DNA of 64,000 bases, taken from positions 1,054,001 to 1,118,000 of the forward strand of contig CBFFRQ010000018.1 in the NCBI GenBank assembly GCA_965644315.1, given 5' to 3'. The number at the start of each line of letters is the position of its first letter. Within the stretch, counting starts at the first letter, position 1. This document shows, in pieces, positions 1-11,540 of the stretch. Position numbers and translations under genes: made by a program. The notes beneath the pieces were generated by a model that saw only the letters and a program-made list of their open reading frames with translations, was not told the origin of the DNA and made no database searches. This stretch comes from Caecitellus pseudoparvulus (Eukaryota > Bigyra: Bicosoecida).

Positions 1-52
1 AGAGTGGAGGCGTCAATCCCAGGCCTCACTGAGCCATCGGGGTGGTACTCAC

Positions 53-644
53 AATGTGCCCATACTGCACCAGTTCTTCTGCGCTCAGCACGGTGCAGTC
101 TAGCACTGGCAAGTTGGTGTACCTGCGTCACACGGGCGGGGGTGTGCTGCGGAAATCGAACCGAGCCTGCGCCCCTGCACACTTACGACCGTCCCTGCCG
201 AACAGCGGAGGAGGACGAGAACTCGCAAGTGAGGTCCACGACATGCTTGACCTGCTTAGGAAACTCAGTCGCGTAGTCTATCGGGTACCGCCCCACATAG
301 ATGCCGTCTGCCACTTCTTCATACGGGTTCTCAAGCCGATCCAGCACCAGGCGGTGTCGCAGGTACCAAACCGTCCACATCGGAAGCAAGAAGGGCGCCA
401 TGAAAATGCGCAGGGCCCACGGCACCTGCCCAGTGTTGGGATCCTTGCAGAAGAAGCTGTGGGGGTTGCTGCTCCAGGGCAGGAAGTACAGCACGGCGAT
501 GATGGCATACACAATGCCAGGCCACAGTGCCGCACACCACACGAAGGGCAGTGGCGTGAGGGCCAGCACTGGCATGGCCACACCAGCCCCGAGGAAGGCC
601 AGAGCCAGAAAAGTGAACACGATGCGGTACGTCGTCACACCCAT
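53..644 (-). CDS. membrane-anchored dual-specificity phosphatase, 3' end outside window
   Basis: Two exons are visible: 644..187 and 122..53, with a 64-nt intron (donor GTAAGT, acceptor CAG). A further GTGAGT donor at 52 shows the gene continues past the left edge. The first ~110 residues hold two or three hydrophobic segments (about residues 9-30, 38-56 and 79-96). After them comes the start of a DSP fold: a NPYEEVADGIYVGRYP segment, then VVDLTCEF, and across the splice junction YTNLPVLDCTVLSAEELV. That order matches protein phosphatases that carry an N-terminal membrane anchor before the catalytic domain. The CX5R active-site loop would lie in the missing exon, so activity cannot be judged. 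The start is the first ATG of the open frame. Confidence 0.7.
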
Positions 645-867
645 GCTGGTTGGAAGGTGCGCTCGGATGCAGGGCCTGGAGCTGACGGGGTTTCCTGTCG
701 CCTGACCACGCCAACGGTGCTCTGCCAGGAACTCTCCTGGCCCGAGCAGTCTACGAAAGGAATGCCCCAGCCAAGACTGGCACCCGAGCGTAAACTGCAG
801 GGGCCATCAGCGGCAGAGGCTGGTGCGTTGAATGTGGCGTTGGGGTGCATTTGTACAGGCAGCTTGC

Positions 868-3207
868 CTACATGTCCAAGTCGTCAAAGTCGTCCTCCTC
901 GTCATCGGACAAGTCCGCGCCCGGCGCAATGACGAACATGCCAGGGCGCTGCGCCTTGGCCTTGGGCGGTGCCTGTTCTTCCCCTTCGCGGCTTCGCTTG
1001 GACCCGCCCACTGCAGCAGCAGCGGAAGCCTCCTCCTCCTCCTCCTGCGCCTCGCCGTCTGCGGCGTCCTCGCCCATGGTGACGACCATGGACTTGAGCT
1101 CCTCCCCGGCAGCTGACGGCGCCTCTGGCTTCTCGGGCGGGCGCACGTAGAACGGCAGCTTGCCCCTCTGGAAGTCGTTGATGAGGTTGCGCGCGGTGAT
1201 GGTGGTGTCGGGGTCGCCACCCTTGCGCAGCTTGCCCAGCCGCTTCCCCACCGCCTCCAGGAACCCCATGTGGTCCACGTGGGTGATGCGCCCGCCCACA
1301 GGCAAGTAGTGGCTGCCGTCAAACGTCTCCCCTGGCTCCAGGCGCAGCTGCCACCTGCCAGTGTACCCCCCCGCTGACTCGGGCCCCTGGCTGTGCTGCA
1401 GTGCCCGCCCCGCACCCTTGGGCTGTGTCATGCTGGCAGCGACAGGGACGCCCTCGGGACCAGAGGGCAGCACGGGCGCCGTGGCATCTGTGCCGGCACT
1501 GGGCGTGCCACTGGGCAGCTCGGCGCCTTCATAGGCGCTGGCTGCCTCGGGGTGGTCGGCGAGCAGGGCCGCCAGGGCACGCTGGGATGCCGTGGGGCCA
1601 CTGGGCGCGCCGGAGGCAGCCTTGTCCCCAGGTCCAGCAGCAGCATCATCACTGCCACTGCCCTCCCCACCCTCCGCACTGTCCTCCCCGTCCTCTGGCG
1701 CGAAGGTGAAGTACTTGGCGGCGTTCACGCCGTACGTGCGGGAGAGGAACTCGGGGCGTACCCGGCGCATGAGCTCCGGGATGTGGTCTTCCGGCGCATC
1801 CAGGCGCTCGGAGCGGATGACACCCTTCAGCACGATGTCCGCCTCGCTGTCCCCTGACGGGATGACGACACCGGGGCAGTCGATGAGGAAGACACGGCGC
1901 ATGAGGGTGATGTACTGCCACACCTTGGTCTCGCCAGGCACCGGCGCCACCTTGCACACCTTCTTGCCCTTGACGGCGTTGATGACGCTGCTCTTGCCGA
2001 CGTTGGGGTACCCGATGAGCCCCACGCTGATCTGCTTCTTCTCCTCGTGCAGGCTGCTGAACTGCCGCAGCAGCGCGATGAGGTTGCCCTTCCCGAACGG
2101 GTTCGTCATGCTGGCGTGGAAGGCCAGCGTGGGGTACTCCCGGGACAGCACCGCCACCCACTTCTTGACGGCCCAGTTGGGCACCAGGTCGCACTTGTTC
2201 AGTACGAAGATGAGCTGCTTGTGGCGGGCGTGCGTCTTCAGGTGGTGCTCCACGCGGTACGACCGCGTGCCCACGGGGTCCCGTGCATCCAGCACCTGCA
2301 GCACGACATCTGAGCTGTCCAGGACCTTGTACAGCTCCGCCCAGATGCGGCGGGACTGCCCTGCGTCGAAGGCCCAGTGCCGCACCGCTGTCAGCTCCGT
2401 GGACCGGTCTGTCACGCCCAGGCTGTCCCAGGCCCCCTCCAGATCGGCGCTGAGGGCTGCCGCGTCCAGGGTCTCCCCACCACTGGCTTTCGACTCGGCT
2501 GCTGCGGCTGCATCCCCTGCTGTGCCACTCTCAGGGTTGCTGGCGGCGCCCACCTGCACCGCCGAGCCAGCCCCCGCAAACACCGCCGGCATGCGCTTCT
2601 TGATGTACTGCGTGCGCACGTCTGTGGCAGAGGCGGCGAGAGACGCCAGGTCTGTGACGTGCTCGCTCAGCTTGGGGCGCTTGCGGCGCTTGTTCTTGCC
2701 AAACGTTGCCTGGAACGTCTCGGCGCTGAGGAGGTTCAGCTTGGCGGCTTTTTCCGAGTCGGTGAGCAGGCCCATGGGCAGCGTCTTGGTGCGGAGGACC
2801 ATGGAGTAGGGATCGGACAGTCGCTTCTTCATCTCGTCGCGGAACGTGTCCAGCTCGCCCTGGCCCACGACGCGTGTGTTGCCGAACCAGCGACGGTCCG
2901 GCTGCACTCGCCCGCTTTCGGCCGTCAGGTCCTGGTTCCCTGCTTGCGTGCGCGACATGAAAGTCCCACCAATGATCTTGCCATCTCGGTTGCGAATGGC
3001 CTTGCCCTGCCGGTACATGTTCAGCCTGCTCGTGGGGGCGCGGGGGCGAGTGCAGGGAGGCACGGCGTTTCACTCGCGTTCCGGGCCTGCGCCGCACCTG
3101 TTGATTGTTGAGCGGTCTCGGCGGAACTTGTCGCCCTTGTCCTTCACTCGGTCAGGGTTATCTGCCGAGGCTCCCTTGCGGAAGCCATGGCGACCGCGCC
3201 CACTCAT
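868..3207 (-). CDS. NOG2: nucleolar GTP-binding protein 2 (NOG2/GNL2), ribosome assembly GTPase
   Basis: Exons are 3207..3098 and 3025..868, giving 755 aa. The 72-nt intron joins RDRSTIN to [13 protein letters not shown], restoring the conserved NOG2 N-terminus, so the start at 3207 is preferred over any start inside exon 2. The GTPase motifs are in circularly permuted order: NKCD (G4) near residue 313, then GYPNVGKSS (G1) near 376, then DCPGV (G3) near 419. This order is typical of the YlqF/NOG2 family. The signature [12 protein letters not shown] lies upstream. The C-terminus is long, low-complexity and acidic, ending in [15 protein letters not shown]2 acts in the nucleolus and nucleus on late pre-60S particles. 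It is divergent from SUV3, with 264 bp between the two start codons. Confidence 0.93.
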
Positions 3208-3471
3208 GGTGCTGAGATGGGAACTCGCAGCTGCACCCTGGCGTTTCACGCAGACACTCGCCTGCCGAACACGCCCACTCGCCAGCAGCGCCTGTGAGTC
3301 GCAGGTGTGCAGTTCGGAACAAATACGTGAAACACACTGTTGTGTGCTGCACTTTGTTTTAGTGTATCGCTGTGCCTGTCGGCTTGCTCGGCAGGGAGCA
3401 CCCCAGCAGCCTTCGCATACAATCCGTGCTCAGCGTCCCTCGCGGAAATTGCTTGCTGGCACTGTCACCCA

Positions 3472-6400
3472 ATGCTGGCTGCCTGCCGTCGCCTGGCGGG
3501 CCTGTGCACCCATGGTGCACACGGCGGGCGAGCGTCCCGCCTTGCCACATCAGCGACATCACAGTTCCTGACAAAGCCTCCATCCAGCGCTGCTGCGGCA
3601 CCTCCCAAACGTGGTGGCGGCAAGCCGCGAAGCAGCGCCTGGACTGCGGAGCCTGGTGCCTCATCGCCAGGCCAGGGCACTGCAGGAGCGACACCCATGG
3701 AATCTGACATGTCTTCCGGCGTGCATGTGCCCCAGTACCGCCCCGCCACCAAGCTGGAGGCGGGCTTCGTCCATGCCACAGACCGGGACATGCTGGTGCA
3801 GCACGCCATGCTGCCCCTCGCACGGTCCCAGCCGGCGCAGGCCCTGGCGGCGGCACAGTTCGGCATCCCGCAGGAGAAGTGGGAGTCAGCAGTGTCGCGC
3901 CTGCAGCACACACTGTGCACAGAGCCCTGGCAGGTCATGGACAGCTCAGCCCAGTTCCATGCATTCCTCTCCCGGTGCAACCTGGCCGACCCCGCGTCCA
4001 CTGCGGAGCACTGCCTGGAGCTGGTGCCCATGGTGGCGGCAGTGCAGCCACAAGCTACCAAGCCGCCAGCAGCTGCCGCGTCGCGTCAGGCGGCAGGAAG
4101 GGCGGGGCACCGTAGCAGCCCCAGTGCCGCCTATGCCACCCGCAGCTCCGTGGCCAAGGGCGACCTGGCGCAGACCGACACGGAGGCCATTGTGGCTCGC
4201 GTCCGCCCCCTGTACCACAACACGCGCGCCATGGAGCTAGCTGACGCCCAGTTCAGCATTGGCCCTGCCCTGTGGGTGCGGGCCGTCGCCAAGCTGCGAC
4301 GGGTGCTGTGCTCGGACCCCAAGGCGCTGTGGTTTGAAGATGGGCACGCGACAGCCCAGCCGGCGCCGGCAGCCCCCGCGGCAGGTGCTCCCAAACCTGT
4401 CTTCTCGGCCTGGCTCAACAAGCCCGCGGCGTCTCCTGCACCCGCACCTGCCTCCACACCCGCTGCTCCGTCGCCACCTGCGGCTCCGCTGCCGCTCACG
4501 CCTGGCGCGGCACTGCCCCGTACTATGACCAGCGTGAAGGCAGCGGTGGCAGCTCTGACGCAGCAAGCGCAGGACTCAGCAGCGGCAGCTGCCGTGCGCG
4601 ACATTTCTTCCACTGCGGGGCTGCTGCTTACCCCGGCGCCGTTTGCCGCACAGGCCGCCGCTGGCAGTGGCCAGGCAGTCGGAACGCGGACCTCCTTCCT
4701 CCCACCCGCGAATGCCCCCGCGCAGTGGAGCAGTCTGCAGGCCGCCCAGGACACATGGCAGGCGTTTCTTGCCCGTGGCGCTGCTATGGCTGCCAACGCC
4801 AACAACCTACCGACAGGCAAGAGCGCCCGAGCCCGGGAGGCCCGTGCTGACGCGGAGGCGGCTGCTTCCCAGGCCTGCCTGGACATGATCCCCCTTGTCG
4901 CGCGCACGGCAGAGGTGTTCATGCCGGAGGAGGTGGCCCTGGCGCGGAAAATGCGCAGCAGCGCCGACCTCCGAGCCACGCATGAGTGGTACCCCGTCGC
5001 CCGCAGCGTGAAGCGCAGGGTCGTCTTCCACGCCGGGCCCACGAACAGCGGCAAGACGTACCACGCGCTGCAGGCACTGAAGGGCGTGCAGCAGGGCGTG
5101 TATGCGGGGCCGCTGCGCCTGCTGGCGCTGGAGGTGTACGAGACGCTGAACCGCGACGGCGTCATCGCCAACTTGCTCACGGGGCAGGAGCGCTCCGTCA
5201 TGCCCTTCGCCACGCACATGGCCTGCACGGTGGAGATGGCCCCCACTGAGGAGCTCCTGGACTGCGCCGTGCTGGACGAGGTGCAGTTGCTGGCGGACCC
5301 GCAGCGGGGCTGGGCCTGGACGCGGGCGTACATGGGCCTGGCTGCCAAGGAGCTGCACGTGTGCGGGGAGCCGGCCGCTCTGCCTGCCGTGCAGGCACTG
5401 GCGGACATGTGTGGGGACACGGTGGAAGTGGCGCAGTACAGCCGCCTGACGCCTTTGCGCGTGGAGGAGCGGTCGCTGGAGGGAGACCTGCGCCGCATCC
5501 AGCCAGGGGACGCCGTCATCGCCTTCAACCGGCGCAGCATCTACTCCCTGCGGGAGGAGATCGAGGCCTGCACGCCGTACAAGTGCGCCGTCGTGTACGG
5601 CAGCCTGCCCCCCGAGACGAGGTCCAAGCAGGCCGCACGCTTCAACGACCCCGACTCGGATGCCCAGGTGCTGGTGGCGACAGACGCAGTGGGCATGGGC
5701 ATGAACTTGAACATCAAGCGTGTCGTGTTCCACGCCATGGAGAAGTTCAAGTACCACGTCGGCGGCACGGCGCCGTTGTCACCTGCGGACGTCAAGCAGA
5801 TCGCCGGGCGTGCGGGGCGGGCGCGCTCCGCCTTCAAAGACGGCTCCGTCACCACCCTGCACGAGGAAGACATGCCCTTCTTGCGGGAGGCCATGGCAGC
5901 AGAGGCGCCGGCCATCACCCACGCTGGGCAGTTCCCCGGCGAGGAGCAGTTGCTAGCCTTCTCCGCCCTCCTGCCCCCCGAGACGCCCCTGGACAAGCTC
6001 CTCGTGGCGTTCATGGATGCGTCCCAGGTGCAGTCTGACTTCTTCTTCATGTGCCGGCACGAGGAGGTGGTGGAGACGGCCCGCGCCCTGCACGAAGTGC
6101 CTGGCCTGACGCTCTCAGAGCGCATCCAGCTGTGTGCAGCGCCTGTCAAGCTGCGCCAGCACGAGCCCCGGGTGGCCTTCCTGGAGGCTGTGCGTGCCAT
6201 TGCAGCCCGCACCGCCATGCCCATGGAGGTGCAGCTGCCCCTCGCCGCCGTGCAGCTGCTGCAGGAGGCGGCGCAGGGCGGCGTCCGGTCCCCACGTGTG
6301 GTGCAGCACGCACAGCAGCTGGACTTCGAGGTGCTGGAGGGGCGGGCTGCCATCGTGGACTTGTACATCTGGCTGGCGTACCGCTTCCCCCGCGCCTTCC

Positions 6401-6585
6401 CCGACCTGGAGCGCGCGACGCAGTTGAGGTCCCAAGTCTGCGACGCCATCGACGTCGGCCTGGCGGCGCTGTCCACTGTGTGGGCACGCAGGCGGCAGAG
6501 GCGGTCACAAGGCGCCAGTCAGGGTCGTCGGAGGGCGCCCCCATCACCCCAGCGGCCCGGCGGCCGGAGGCAGGCGCGCAAGTAG
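3472..6585 (+). CDS. SUV3: SUV3-like mitochondrial ATP-dependent RNA helicase
   Basis: A single exon encodes 1,037 aa from the ATG at 3472. The open frame extends upstream without an ATG. The N-terminus (MLAACRRLAGL and after) is Arg-, Ala- and Ser-rich and lacks acidic residues, fitting a mitochondrial presequence. The helicase core has GPTNSGKT (Walker A, near residue 522), LDEVQLL (Walker B, DEVQ near 602), YGSLPPETR, VATDAVGMGMN (near 735) and QIAGRAGRA (near 777), all SUV3 hallmarks. A SUV3 C-terminal region follows. In the family this enzyme unwinds RNA in the mitochondrial degradosome. The ~500 residues before the helicase are much longer than usual: they contain diverged helical modules of about 60-90 aa separated by Pro/Ala-rich linkers. 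Its 3' end overlaps the convergent gene by 42 bp. Confidence 0.9.
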   Translation: MLAACRRLAGLCTHGAHGGRASRLATSATSQFLTKPPSSAAAAPPKRGGGKPRSSAWTAEPGASSPGQGTAGATPMESDMSSGVHVPQYRPATKLEAGFVHATDRDMLVQHAMLPLARSQPAQALAAAQFGIPQEKWESAVSRLQHTLCTEPWQVMDSSAQFHAFLSRCNLADPASTAEHCLELVPMVAAVQPQATKPPAAAASRQAAGRAGHRSSPSAAYATRSSVAKGDLAQTDTEAIVARVRPLYHNTRAMELADAQFSIGPALWVRAVAKLRRVLCSDPKALWFEDGHATAQPAPAAPAAGAPKPVFSAWLNKPAASPAPAPASTPAAPSPPAAPLPLTPGAALPRTMTSVKAAVAALTQQAQDSAAAAAVRDISSTAGLLLTPAPFAAQAAAGSGQAVGTRTSFLPPANAPAQWSSLQAAQDTWQAFLARGAAMAANANNLPTGKSARAREARADAEAAASQACLDMIPLVARTAEVFMPEEVALARKMRSSADLRATHEWYPVARSVKRRVVFHAGPTNSGKTYHALQALKGVQQGVYAGPLRLLALEVYETLNRDGVIANLLTGQERSVMPFATHMACTVEMAPTEELLDCAVLDEVQLLADPQRGWAWTRAYMGLAAKELHVCGEPAALPAVQALADMCGDTVEVAQYSRLTPLRVEERSLEGDLRRIQPGDAVIAFNRRSIYSLREEIEACTPYKCAVVYGSLPPETRSKQAARFNDPDSDAQVLVATDAVGMGMNLNIKRVVFHAMEKFKYHVGGTAPLSPADVKQIAGRAGRARSAFKDGSVTTLHEEDMPFLREAMAAEAPAITHAGQFPGEEQLLAFSALLPPETPLDKLLVAFMDASQVQSDFFFMCRHEEVVETARALHEVPGLTLSERIQLCAAPVKLRQHEPRVAFLEAVRAIAARTAMPMEVQLPLAAVQLLQEAAQGGVRSPRVVQHAQQLDFEVLEGRAAIVDLYIWLAYRFPRAFPDLERATQLRSQVCDAIDVGLAALSTVWARRRQRRSQGASQGRRRAPPSPQRPGGRRQARK

Positions 6586-7500
6586 CCCCCCGGCTGTGGC
6601 GGCAGCCTGCCCCTCCCAGGGGCCGCAGATGACAGCTAGGGGCTGCGCGCCGTGGCGTGTGGCCATGCTAGCGATGTTGCTGCTGAAGGCTGCGCGGGGG
6701 GCGGGGGCAGCCTCCGCATGAGGCAAGGGTAGTGCCGCCACGAACACGGCGTGCTGGGCACAGGCCCCGTCTGCCTGCGAACTGAAGCTGCTCGGCACTG
6801 CCGCACGCAAGTGCTGTGTGCCTAGCTCTGCTGGAAGCACCCAGCTTGCGCCTTGAGGCAGCAAGGGCTCGGCTGACTTTGTCGGTCGGCCGTGAGCGGC
6901 AGCTGCCTGCGAGACAGAGCTGCCAGATACGTGCACAGCAGCACGCCCACTTGCATCAGGATCAGGAGGGAGCGCCAGCATCAGCCTCCGAGGCCCATGC
7001 GCTTGGCCTCCCGCTTTGGCGTGCAGGAAGTGGCATGCCCCTGCCAGAGAGGCCCCGGAGTCGCCTTGGTCAGGCTTGGGCTTGGAGCCAGCCTTGCTCT
7101 CGAGGTACCCCTTCACACTCTCCCAGTCCATCCCTAGCGCTGAATACATGTCATGGATGTGAATCTCCACCTCTGTATCCCACATGGCTTCCTCCTCCGT
7201 TGCAGCCTCCTCAAGACTGTGGCATTCAGCGCGCAACGCCGCCTCGGCGTTTCGCAGCTGTTTCAGTAGCTCTTCTTCGTCGGCCCCGCTGTCGCCACCC
7301 ACGGGGGTACCTGCGAAAGAATCAACCTCTTCTTGGGGGCATAAGGTAACTTTCGTGGCTTGCCTCGAAGGTGGGCTCCCCTTCGCTTCTACTGTCGCTG
7401 CAACAGCGACAGCCGGCTGCAGCGAGGACCAGCACTGCTCTGCGCTTTGGGCAATGCGCTCCTCCAACACCCGTCGGCGAATGTCACCAGCGCTTGCCAT
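6544..7500 (-). CDS. unrecognised protein with a short coiled coil
   Basis: The open frame gives 318 aa from the ATG at 7500. Residues ~60-125 are charged and helical (EEELLKQLRNAEAALRAEC onward) and look like a short coiled coil followed by a mixed segment with MYSALGMDWES. The remaining ~180 residues are Ala/Pro/Ser-rich and low complexity. The coiled coil followed by a small domain is loosely reminiscent of kinetochore Spc24-type proteins, but I would not name it on that. It lies 130 bp downstream of the large gene ending at 7633 on the same strand, and its 3' end overlaps SUV3 by 42 bp. An intron in the second half cannot be excluded. Confidence 0.5.
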   Translation of the reverse strand: MASAGDIRRRVLEERIAQSAEQCWSSLQPAVAVAATVEAKGSPPSRQATKVTLCPQEEVDSFAGTPVGGDSGADEEELLKQLRNAEAALRAECHSLEEAATEEEAMWDTEVEIHIHDMYSALGMDWESVKGYLESKAGSKPKPDQGDSGASLAGACHFLHAKAGGQAHGPRRLMLALPPDPDASGRAAVHVSGSSVSQAAAAHGRPTKSAEPLLPQGASWVLPAELGTQHLRAAVPSSFSSQADGACAQHAVFVAALPLPHAEAAPAPRAAFSSNIASMATRHGAQPLAVICGPWEGQAAATAGGLLARLPPAAGPLG

Positions 7501-7632
7501 GATGCAGCCCACCCCTGGCTTCGGGCAATCAAATGGAAGGATCTGTGTTGCATTTCTTGTGCGTGGGATTTGCCGTGCGTACACCTGTCCAGAGGGAGCT
7601 TCCAGGTCAGGTGAACGACACCACAGCACACC

Positions 7633-10600
7633 TCACTCACTGTCCGCCTGCTCAAACTGTCGACGTAGAAAGCCCAGCATGCCTCGAGCTTGATCAAGCT
7701 GTGGGTCTGCAGCTTGACCCGGCTGCGTGTCCGCACAGGCCCACATGTCCTCTTCGGAATCCGGCACCACTTCGTCCTCGGAGAAGTAGTCAGTTTCCTC
7801 TTCCATCTCATGCTCGTACACGAACTCAATTGGCCGCGCAGCACAAGGCGGATGCGGTCCACCTCGTCCAGGAAGCAGTATGTGATTTTCTCGGATTAAG
7901 CTTCGCAAGGTTGGCAGCCTCGCAGGCCGCATCCTCGGCCGTCGACGCCTGTTCCCGTGTACGTGGCTGCTGTTCACAAAGTCCCAATTCGCGCGATGTG
8001 CCACAGCTCTGTACAATTCAGCGGCCCGGGCCATGGCAGGGCCATGCTGCACTTCAATTTCAGTCAAGCTCATGTCGTGGGTGAGGGGCGCAGCATCTGA
8101 GAAGGGCGGTGCCCACTGCGGCATGTGCGTGTCCGCTTGCGCACCGTACTTGGACATGACCAATGCAAACTCAGCCGTGCTAGTGTACTGCATGTTGGTT
8201 GCGACCCGAGGACACCCTGTCCCTGCGGCAAGCCTCGCCCATGCTAGCAGGTCTTCAGCAGACAAGTTGACCACAGTCAAGGACAGTGACTTCATGCCCG
8301 GCCACGCACCACCTGCGGCGAGCTGCAGCACAGTGGACGTTGCTGTGCCAAGGCGCGACGTCACGATTACCCGCAGCGCGCGTGACATTTCGAATGCCGT
8401 TGTCCTAATGGAGCAATCGCTGCGTGGGAATCCAGCAGCCAGGCCAAGCAGCCAGTCCAGGCCACCGCACCACTTGCGCGCCAAGCCACTCACGGGGTTA
8501 CCACCGGCATCCCGAGCGTCCAGGCAAGCAATGTGCGCCTCCAGAAGCTCAAAGGCGTCGCAGGACCATCCACCATCCAGCACCGGCTGCGTCAAGGCGT
8601 ACTCCCAAACCTTCTTGAAGTGAAAGTGGCGCTCGGTCGCAGCAGGCCCAACGCTCTTCCTATACTTGAACTCATCCACGCTTTCCCGCCTCACTTGAAT
8701 CAGGGGTGCAAGGTGCAGCTCTCTCAGCATGGACAAGGCCTGGCACAAATCCACGAGGGTGGACTGCCCGAGCCACCCTAGTGGAACATCTGTCAGCCGC
8801 AAGGACTCGCAGGCTTGCAAACATGGTGCTGTTGAGAGCGCCTGCCAAAGCTCGGCGGCAGCGGCGTCAGACGCTCGGATGCCAGGGCTCACAGCGGACG
8901 ATGCATCCACCTCAAGCCTAGAGACCGAGGCATCGGTGCCTTGCCTGTGCAAGCATGCTGCGAGTGCAGCCATCTCACGTGGCGAGGGCGACAGATGAAG
9001 ACAAAGCGATGCTCCCTTGTCCAGTGCCAAGGCTGAGAAGAAGCTGTCCAGCTGAACCAAGACCTCATCTGGTGGGCACAGCGGAGCGCCATCTGGTGCG
9101 CACGAGTCAAAGGTCCAAGATCCCTGAAGCTTCGGGGACAGGCTCTCGCAGCACGTGAACTCCACGTGGGACAGCAGCCCCGCACTGGCTGCCACCTCCC
9201 CCAGCGCAGCTGAGACGTCGGCAGCGTGGTCCTTGTCTTGCCGGGCAAACGTGATGTGCAAAGAGCGCAGAGTAGCCGCATGTCTAAGCACGGCTCCATG
9301 CAGTGCCATGGCAGACTCCACGCTGGTCACAGTTCCCTCCAGATGGGTGAGCGACCCGGCCGCGGCAGCTTCCGCGCCTTTGCAGGCGCTCAGCGCTGCG
9401 AAGTAGAGAGCATCCTCGAATTCAGCACCTCGCATTGCCTTAACAAACGGGTCTGCAGGAAGGGACAGCGTTCTCAAATGCGTGCGTGGGATTGTTGCCG
9501 TAATCCCCGCCAGGGCATCTTGGAACTGGCTGCTCCACACCTGGAGCGGAGTGGACGCAGGCGCAGCAGGGTCAAGCCCCCCGCCTTCCGCCGGAAAACG
9601 GTCGCCCCACCAGTCCACGAAGAAGGATTTCGTCGCCGGGCGTGGCTCAGCGAACACCTCTGCCCAAGCACCACTCAGCTCAACGACGCAGGACTTGATG
9701 TTCACGAACGTTGGGGCTGCAGTCCGCACAGCAGCCAGAACACCGAGGGAATCGCACGATATCTCCAACTCTTCAATGTGAGGACCCAGAGAGCACAAGA
9801 GCTGCTCAACTTGGGCAGAAAACGCTGAGGTCAGCTCACGAGCTTGGTCAAGCCCCATCATGGCCTGAACCTCAAGCGGCTGTGCGGGCCTGCCCGCATC
9901 ACCTGCTGGGGCCCCCCTCCGCCTCTTGGCGCTCTCTTGCGCACGCGCGACGGTGTCGGAGTTCCACGGACACTCCAACCGCAACGACAAGGATTTCAGC
10001 CTTGTGCAAGCGCTGATTGCCTGCAGCAGGGCACCGTCAGGGACGAGTGCTGCATGCATGGGAATGGACACGGAAAGGCGCTGCAAGTGGCTCGCATGTT
10101 GGTGCACTGCTTGAGTGGTTGCGTGCAGTGTGCCTTGCAGCGCCTCAGCCACGTGAATGCCGTCGTCAGTCAAATTTGCATGCCAGGTGACAGTCATGGA
10201 GCGCAGCTGGCTGCACATAAGTGGGGGGAAGGTTTCGGGCCGATCAGGATCGGGGAAGAATGGAGAGCTTGGCTTGGAGTACGCCCCCTCCTGCTCGTGG
10301 CCAAACTCGGTGCACATGACGAATGGTGGGTCGTGCTCTGGCCGGGTGCGGCGCAGCAGGTCATAAATGCACACCTGGCCGACCTGCGTGCTGTGCATGT
10401 TCTCAGTGGGATTCGACAGCACTCTGCAGGGCCTTGACACCACACACACTACCGTGGTCAACTCTCGCAGGCTGGTCCTGTGTCTGTGCAGCAGCAGCAA
10501 GGCTGGGAGGAATGGCGAAGGCAGCGCCAAGTTCCACACAAGCACCGTGCTCTTGAGCCGGGAGGCGCGGTCGGGTTCCAGGTAAGGCTCGTGTAGGAAA

Positions 10601-11540
10601 GCTTCCTGTCCTTTCGTGGCAGCCACGATGTCTCGGCTGCGGGCAGCTCGCTCCATGGGCCCGCCTTGCGAGCGAACGTCACTGCTTGGACTGGTCAGTT
10701 CCTGCAGCGATGTGCGCTTGCAATACACCAACTCTCGCAGAGTTGCCAGCAGCCTCAACGAGGAGGGGGGCGCCGGGAAAGCAAGACCACAGGTCGTCCA
10801 GTGTGATTCTGACAGTATGTCCGAGGCTGGAAAGTTGGTGGAACCGTGAAGTAGGTGTTGCTCCGAGCCCACATCCATCCGCCCCATGAGCGAGGGATGC
10901 ATGGGGGGTATCTCCACGCGGGAGAGAGGGCAATGCGACAGGGCCACTGCCGCAACTGCAAGCCCACCAACAAATGTCGATCTGCCGCCGTACATGAACA
11001 AGATTTCGCTGCGCGTGGCAGTGCGAACTCTTAGTGTGCTGAGCTGCAGCAATATGTCGCGGTTTGAGAACAACCACAGCCCCATGGGGGCCAGCGAGTC
11101 GTAGTGGCAGTGCTTAGCGTCGCCGTGCAGTGTGATGGTGAGGCTCTGCAGGCAGCTAATTGCCACCTTGCGGTGTGCGGAGCTGGCTGCGCCGAGATGG
11201 AGGCTGTCTGCCAAGGACAGGAAGCCACTGGACAGCGCCAGGCGAAGCGGCAGGGGCACGCCCAAGAGGTTCGCACCAGCGACACGCAAGGCGAGGGACT
11301 TGGACTTCTCAACCATGTCCCTTGCCCGGCAAATAGCTTCCTCTTTGCGCTTGTCATGCGGCGACAGGCCGCCGAGTGGAGTCAGGTCCAGTAGCATGTA
11401 CGCAAGGTCTGCACAGAGCTGGCACGGGCGCTCAGTTGGGTGCATGGCACGAAGCGAGGCCGAGCACACACACCATTCAATATCGCAGCTTCCACGCGCT
11501 CCGGCTCCAGCTCTTCACGGGGCACACAAGAGCCTGCCAT
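7633..11540 (-). CDS. large irregular-LRR-like protein, paralogue A of a divergent pair
   Basis: Exons are 11540..11474 and 11408..7633, giving 1,280 aa. The 65-nt phase-1 intron (donor GTGTGT, acceptor TGCAG) joins AILN to DLAYMLLDLTPLGG. Both the short first exon starting MAGS and the intron phase match the paralogue at 11988. Shared blocks include LPLRLALSSGFLS, DSLAPMGLWLFSN, TFPPLMCSQLRSM, LKSLSLRLECPW and AAELWQALSTAPC. Many segments have the L..L.L pattern of irregular leucine-rich or RNI-like repeats, but no F-box or other catalytic domain is evident. The C-terminus is acidic (EHEMEEETDYFSEDE). I do not recognise the family, and function is unknown. Confidence 0.8.

Noticed and set aside
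140-175. Sequence resembling a tRNA T-loop (GGTTCGATTTCC on the minus strand)
   Set aside because: It lies inside the phosphatase intron and has no matching A box, anticodon arm or acceptor stem.
42-932. Long plus-strand open frame overlapping the phosphatase and NOG2 genes
   Set aside because: It is antisense to well-supported exons, has shadow composition (Arg/Pro/His-rich) and no recognisable motifs.
1592-2809. 405-aa plus-strand open frame opposite NOG2
   Set aside because: Antisense shadow of a conserved GTPase gene in GC-rich DNA. No independent evidence.
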